Source of the DNA: Peteryoungia wuzhouensis
GTDB lineage: Bacteria > Pseudomonadota > Alphaproteobacteria > Rhizobiales > Rhizobiaceae
Length of the DNA: 64,000 bases
Direction: 5' to 3'
Assembly: GCF_003205195.1 (NCBI RefSeq)
Contig: NZ_QJRY01000004.1
Coordinates: 372,001-436,000 of the forward strand
Notes under the pieces: model-generated
Database searches by the model: none
What the model was told of the DNA's origin: nothing
The model's input: only the letters and a program-made list of their open reading frames with translations
Part shown: piece by piece, positions 60,088 through 64,000 of the stretch
Position numbering within the stretch: the first letter of the stretch is position 1
How the letters are laid out: each line of letters begins with the position of its first letter
Translations under genes and position numbers: made by a program

Positions 60088-62469
60088 CTACTGGCGATCA
60101 AAACTCCTGTAGCCGTATCTCACCGCCGGCTCGCAACTGCCTGTGTCAGCCAAGATCGAGATGGCTCGCGTCGGTCTAACGCCAAGAGGCTTTTCAACAA
60201 TCTTGCGAATATGGCGGCTGGCAACCGCGCCATTGCGAAGCTGCGGATGAAACAGCACCTCCTTCTTCGTCTCGTCCTTCTCCGCCACCAGCAGATCCCA
60301 GCGGCGGGCAAGGCTCTCCCTGTCCGGCGCGATCACCCAGGTGCGGCCCGGCATGACGCCGGAGCCGTCATAGACAAAGAAGGACTTCAACGGCAGCATG
60401 TCGGCCCAGGCGCCGGTCGCTTCCGGCAAGAAGGCTTCGCGCCAGCCGCCCGGGCATTCTGTCCAGTCGCCGGTTTCCAAGGACAGGCTGGACAGCGCCG
60501 CGAACTTCGCCTCGCGCCTTCCGGCGGGCAGCGACCGGTAGCGCACATCTGCAGGGCGGCCCAGATCCTTGCCGAGCTTCTTGGCGGCGATAACGATGCA
60601 GACCGGCTGCTGCACGCCCTGAAAGATGCGCGAGGCGACATCCGGCTGGTGGCCTTCCGGCGAGCAATCGACGATCCAGATGCGCGAACAGCTGCGGCGC
60701 AGGTCCTCGCGCATTTTCTGGAAGCCGGGGCCGTTGAGGAAGCCGGCCACGGTGATGTAGCAGATCACGCCTTCCTCATCCTTGTCGGGCGTGCCGGTCG
60801 CGGCATAGTTGCCCGTGCCGAAGACCTTCCAGGTGGCCCAACGCCAGAAATAGACATAGAGGTTCTTCAGGTGCTTGGTGTGGGCCGAGACACCCCATTC
60901 CACCGGCGGGCGCCACCAGTCCATCGGGGCTGAATGCCCCTTCGACCCTTCCTCGATCCAGCCGCCGCGACCTTCCGCCTTTTCCTTATAGGGCGGGTTG
61001 CCGATGACGACCGTGATCGGCTGGCCCTTCTTGATGGCATTGGCCTGGCGGCGGGAGGCGGCAATCGGTTGCATGACCTGCGGCAGCCATTCATCCTCGA
61101 CATAAGGGTTGCCGAGCGTATCCGTGATGAACAGTTTCAGCGCCGGCAGCGTCGAGGATTTGACCCCGGCCGGCGCCATCAGTTCCTGGAACTCGGCGAT
61201 CAGACGCAGCTGCGCCACCGCAAAGGGGCCGAACTGCAGTTCGAAGCCGATCAACCGGTTGGCGGCCGCCGAAATGGCCGAGGGTACGGCACCTTCTCCC
61301 ATGTCGGTGTTGACGGTTTCGGCAATCTTGCGCAGAACGCCGAGAAGAAAGGTGCCGGTGCCCACAGCCGGATCGGCCACCGTCACATCGGCGGAGGCAA
61401 AGCCCAGGGGGCGTTCGAACAGCGGCCCGCGCAGCACCTCGTCCACCATGCGCACCATGGCATTCACCACTTCGGGCGGGGTGTAATAGGAGCCGGTGCG
61501 CTTGCGCAGCGTGTTGTCGTAGACTTCGAGAAAATGCTCGTAGAAATAAAGCCAGGCATCGGGATCGTTCTTGCCGACCTGGCGCCAGTTCACCGCATCC
61601 AGCACGCGCGCCATGGTGTCGAGGGAGGTCTTCAGCGTGGCACGGTTTTCCGGGTTGTCGGTCAAAAGGCCGAGCGCCGTGCCGATCAGCGAATTGGATT
61701 TCTTGAGATCAGAGGCGGCGTGATCAATGCCCTGCGACAGCGGAATCTCGCGGGTTCTGGCAATCAGCAGGCCGAAGGTGACCGCCTGGGCATAACCATC
61801 GGCAAACTGCGCGTCATCGGCCTGCGGAAACAACAGCTTGCGCCAGTCGTCGGCAAGCCCGCTCAAGACCAGATTGCCGCGATCGAGCTGCTCCGTCACC
61901 TCGTCGCGCAAGAGGCGGCACAGGCGGGCCGAGACTTCCGCCAGCCGTCTCGGATTCTTCGGCGATTGCGGCGCCCAGGTGAGGAAATCGGAAAACAGCG
62001 TCAGCAGTTCTCCCGGCGCTTTTACGGCTTTCCCATCCGCCTCAAGATCGCCTTCCAAGCGGATGATCGCGCCCTGTAATTCACCGTCACGCCAGAGCGA
62101 AAAGCTCATGCCATCGGTATAAAGCAGATTGGGCAACGATTTCAGTCGGTTCCACTGCTCCTTGTCGTGCCCCTGAAAGCGCCGAGGATCGGCGCCTTTT
62201 CCAGGTGCCTTGACCTCGATGAAGCCGGTCAGCGCCTTGCCGAAGGTCACCGCATAATCGGGCCGGGTCATGATATCGGCGAGGCTGGTTTCGCCGATCA
62301 GAGCCACGGCGTCCTTGGGATAGCCGAGCAGGTGGACGATCCCATCCATAATCAGGGCTTCGAGAGGACCGCGCAGTTGATCTTCCGGCGCGCCGGAGAT
62401 CACGGGGCTGGATAGCTTCTTTGAAACGGCATGTCCGAAGGCTGAAATGACCACGTCCAACGTCGTCAT
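60088..62469 (-). pseudogene. N-terminal part of type ISP-like restriction-modification enzyme (nuclease plus N6-adenine methylase)
   Basis: 793 residues. Residues 15-110 form a PD-(D/E)xK-like nuclease (TRPDYAVTFGKA ... GFIEVKAPGKG). The methylase has the FYEHFLEVYDNTLRKRTGSYYTPPEVVN helix (in parts), SAM motif DPAVGTGTFLLG and catalytic NPPYKEK (VVIGNPPY). No helicase motifs are seen, so the domain plan is nuclease-methylase-specificity. It ends at TAG right after SFDRQ, where relatives have Trp (RSFDRQW); TGG to TAG is a single transition. With the 59137-60069 piece the intact gene would encode about 1110 residues. Start MTTLDVV at 62469 follows AGGAGG. Confidence 0.88.
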
Positions 62470-62590
62470 ATCGCCTCCTGCCCCTGCCAGCGCGTGATGA
62501 ACGCCTCGACCCCTGCTTGCACGGTCACGATTCCCTCGTCTTTTTGTCGCTCGCCGGATCATAGCCGTCGCGGGTCAAGACGCAACGGGT

Positions 62591-63595
62591 TCAGCCGAAC
62601 AGATCCGCCAGGAGGTAGAAGGTGGCGGAGATCAGGGCTGCGGCGGGGAGGGTGACGATCCAGGCGATGACGATGTTGCCGGCGAGGCCCCAGCGCACGG
62701 CGGTTGCGCGTCTTGCTGCGCCCACGCCGACGATGGCGCCGGTGATCGTGTGGGTGGTCGAAACCGGGATGCCGAGCCAGGTGGCGGCAAAGAGGGTGAT
62801 CGCGCCGCCGGTTTCCGCGCAGAAACCCTGCATCGGATTGAGCCTGGTGATCTTCGAGCCCATGGTGTGGACGATGCGCCAGCCGCCGAACAGCGTGCCA
62901 AGCGCCATGGCCGACTGGCAGGAGATCACCACCCAGAAGGGCACGTGGAATTCCGGCCCGAGATAACCCTGGCTGAACAGCAGGACGGCGATGATGCCCA
63001 TGGTCTTCTGTGCGTCATTGCCGCCATGGCCGAGCGAATAGAGCGAGGCGGAGATGAACTGCAGCACGCGGAAGGTGTTGTCGACGGCAAAGGGCGTCTG
63101 GCGGACGAAGACCCAGGAGACGATCAGCACGAGGACGAGCGCGAGCAGAAAGCCGATCATCGGCGAGAGGAAAATCGCCAGCACCGTTTTCGACAAGCCG
63201 GCAAAGACGATGGCGCTGAAGCCGACTTTGGCGAGGCCCGCACCCACCAGCCCGCCGACCAGGGCATGCGAGGAGGAGGAGGGGATGCCGAAGATCCAGG
63301 TGACGATGTTCCAGATGATCGCACCCATCAGGGCGGCGAAGATCACTGCCGGCGAGACGATGGCCGGATCGATGATGCCCTTGCCGAGCGTTTCGGCGAC
63401 ATGCAGGCCGAAGAAGAGGAAGGCGATGAAATTGAAGAAGGCCGCCCAGGCGACGGCGAATTGCGGTTTGAGCACCCGCGTCGACACGATCGTCGCGATC
63501 GAATTGGCGGCATCGTGCAGGCCGTTCAGGAAGTCGAAGAAGAGCGCGATGCCGATCAGGGCGACGAGCAGCGGGAACGCGAGCGTCGCTTCCAT
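62591..63595 (-). CDS. pit: PiT-family inorganic phosphate transporter
   Basis: A 334-residue inner-membrane symporter with about 8-10 helices. The PiT signatures GLHDAANSIATIVSTR and its inverted-repeat partner GGNDAQKTMGII are intact, along with SSSHALVGGLVGAGLA and STTHTITGAIVGVGAARR. Its ATG shares a base with the stop of the upstream DUF47 gene (TGATG), the standard PhoU-like/Pit pairing. It imports phosphate, or metal-phosphate, with low affinity. Confidence 0.94.
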   Translation of the reverse strand: MEATLAFPLLVALIGIALFFDFLNGLHDAANSIATIVSTRVLKPQFAVAWAAFFNFIAFLFFGLHVAETLGKGIIDPAIVSPAVIFAALMGAIIWNIVTWIFGIPSSSSHALVGGLVGAGLAKVGFSAIVFAGLSKTVLAIFLSPMIGFLLALVLVLIVSWVFVRQTPFAVDNTFRVLQFISASLYSLGHGGNDAQKTMGIIAVLLFSQGYLGPEFHVPFWVVISCQSAMALGTLFGGWRIVHTMGSKITRLNPMQGFCAETGGAITLFAATWLGIPVSTTHTITGAIVGVGAARRATAVRWGLAGNIVIAWIVTLPAAALISATFYLLADLFG

Positions 63596-64000
63596 CAGAC
63601 GTTCTCGATCACGATGCCGCTGATCTCGTTGGCGACGTCCTCGAAGCGGTCGAGGACCTTTTCGAGTTCGCCGTAGATTTCCGTGCCGATGAGATAGGCC
63701 ATGGCATTGCCGCTGTCGCGATGGGTGCGGTAGAGCGCCTTCAGGCCTTCGTCATGCAGTTCGTCCGAGCGACCCTCGACACGGGTCACGTCTTCGGCGA
63801 TCTGCGTCAGGCGCTGGTGGTTCTGGCCGATCTTGTCGAGCAGCGGAACCGCCTCGGCAATCAGGTGTGCCGCTTCGACGATGGCGCGACCCATTTCCTG
63901 CATGCGCGGATCGAAGCTGGTCTGCTCATAGAGGCGAACCGTCTTTACCGTCTTGTGCATCATGTCGATGGCATCGTCCATCGACTGGATCAGGTCCTTG
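63595..64000 (-). CDS. DUF47 (PhoU-like) protein, 5' end outside the window
   Basis: Partial gene running off the right edge; about 134 C-terminal residues are present. It is the helical DUF47 domain with motifs SMDDAIDMMHKTVKTVRLYE, EDVTRVEGRSDELHDEGLKALYR (in parts) and YGELEKVLDRFEDVANEISGI. The reading frame stays open to base 64000. Such proteins accompany Pit transporters and probably regulate them, or buffer phosphate signalling; its stop overlaps the pit ATG. Confidence 0.92.
   Translation of the reverse strand, partial: KDLIQSMDDAIDMMHKTVKTVRLYEQTSFDPRMQEMGRAIVEAAHLIAEAVPLLDKIGQNHQRLTQIAEDVTRVEGRSDELHDEGLKALYRTHRDSGNAMAYLIGTEIYGELEKVLDRFEDVANEISGIVIENV

Noticed and set aside
60088..60090. 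Amber codon as a pyrrolysine codon
   Set aside because: The window has no pylTSBCD genes, the only MttB-like protein lacks an in-frame amber codon, and alphaproteobacteria of this type are not known to use pyrrolysine.

Overview
The window is a gene-dense, GC-rich bacterial chromosome segment that looks like a member of the Rhizobiaceae (Rhizobium/Agrobacterium/Sinorhizobium relatives). Supporting signs are a eukaryotic-type glutamine synthetase GlnII paired with a DUF2735 gene, a BacA peptide transporter, a membrane urate oxidase PuuD, a bdhA-xdhA-xdhB gene order, BioR-type operators at bioY, and mosaic palindromic intergenic repeats of the rhizobial RIME type. I see no rRNA, tRNA, CRISPR array, prophage or intact insertion sequence.

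Layout. 1-7.7 kb: a two-component system with a PepSY protein, divergent from a second PepSY protein and a cytochrome b561; DNA-alkylation repair; a WYL regulator; an MttB-family methyltransferase. 8-14 kb: a six-PAS hybrid histidine kinase, then two halves of the tRNA-modifying MnmC function as head-to-head separate genes. 14-40 kb: a nitrogen and purine region with puuE, uraD-alc, glnII, allA-uraH, guaD, puuD, a LysR regulator, xdhC, xdhB, xdhA and bdhA. Mixed into it are PhoX, a MerR/MFS pair, a HepT-MntA toxin-antitoxin pair, an FMN hydroxy-acid dehydrogenase and a K+ channel. 40-52 kb: housekeeping and envelope genes (map, bacA, nnrU, yfgM-like, der, a glycosyltransferase, an alpha-glucosidase, a GNAT acetyltransferase, an ion channel). 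52-58 kb: a DUF4160/DUF2442 pair, adenine deaminase, bioB-bioY and small genes. 58.8-62.5 kb: a restriction-modification gene of the type ISP family broken by one in-frame amber codon, with a small partner gene. 62.6-64 kb: a PiT phosphate transporter and the start-truncated DUF47 gene that precedes it.

Together the purine genes give a complete predicted route: adenine to hypoxanthine (ade), guanine to xanthine (guaD), hypoxanthine and xanthine to urate (xdhABC), urate to hydroxyisourate (puuD), then uraH, uraD, puuE, alc and allA to glyoxylate and urea. GlnII, under an apparent NtrC/sigma-54 promoter, would assimilate released ammonium. No dedicated purine or allantoin permease is visible.

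The observations most worth checking are the amber-interrupted restriction-modification gene, the split divergent MnmC pair, a DUF559 endonuclease gene inserted in the xanthine dehydrogenase cluster between mosaic repeats, the HepT-MntA pair six bases ahead of allA, and a dispersed repeat that supplies the stop codons of two convergent genes.
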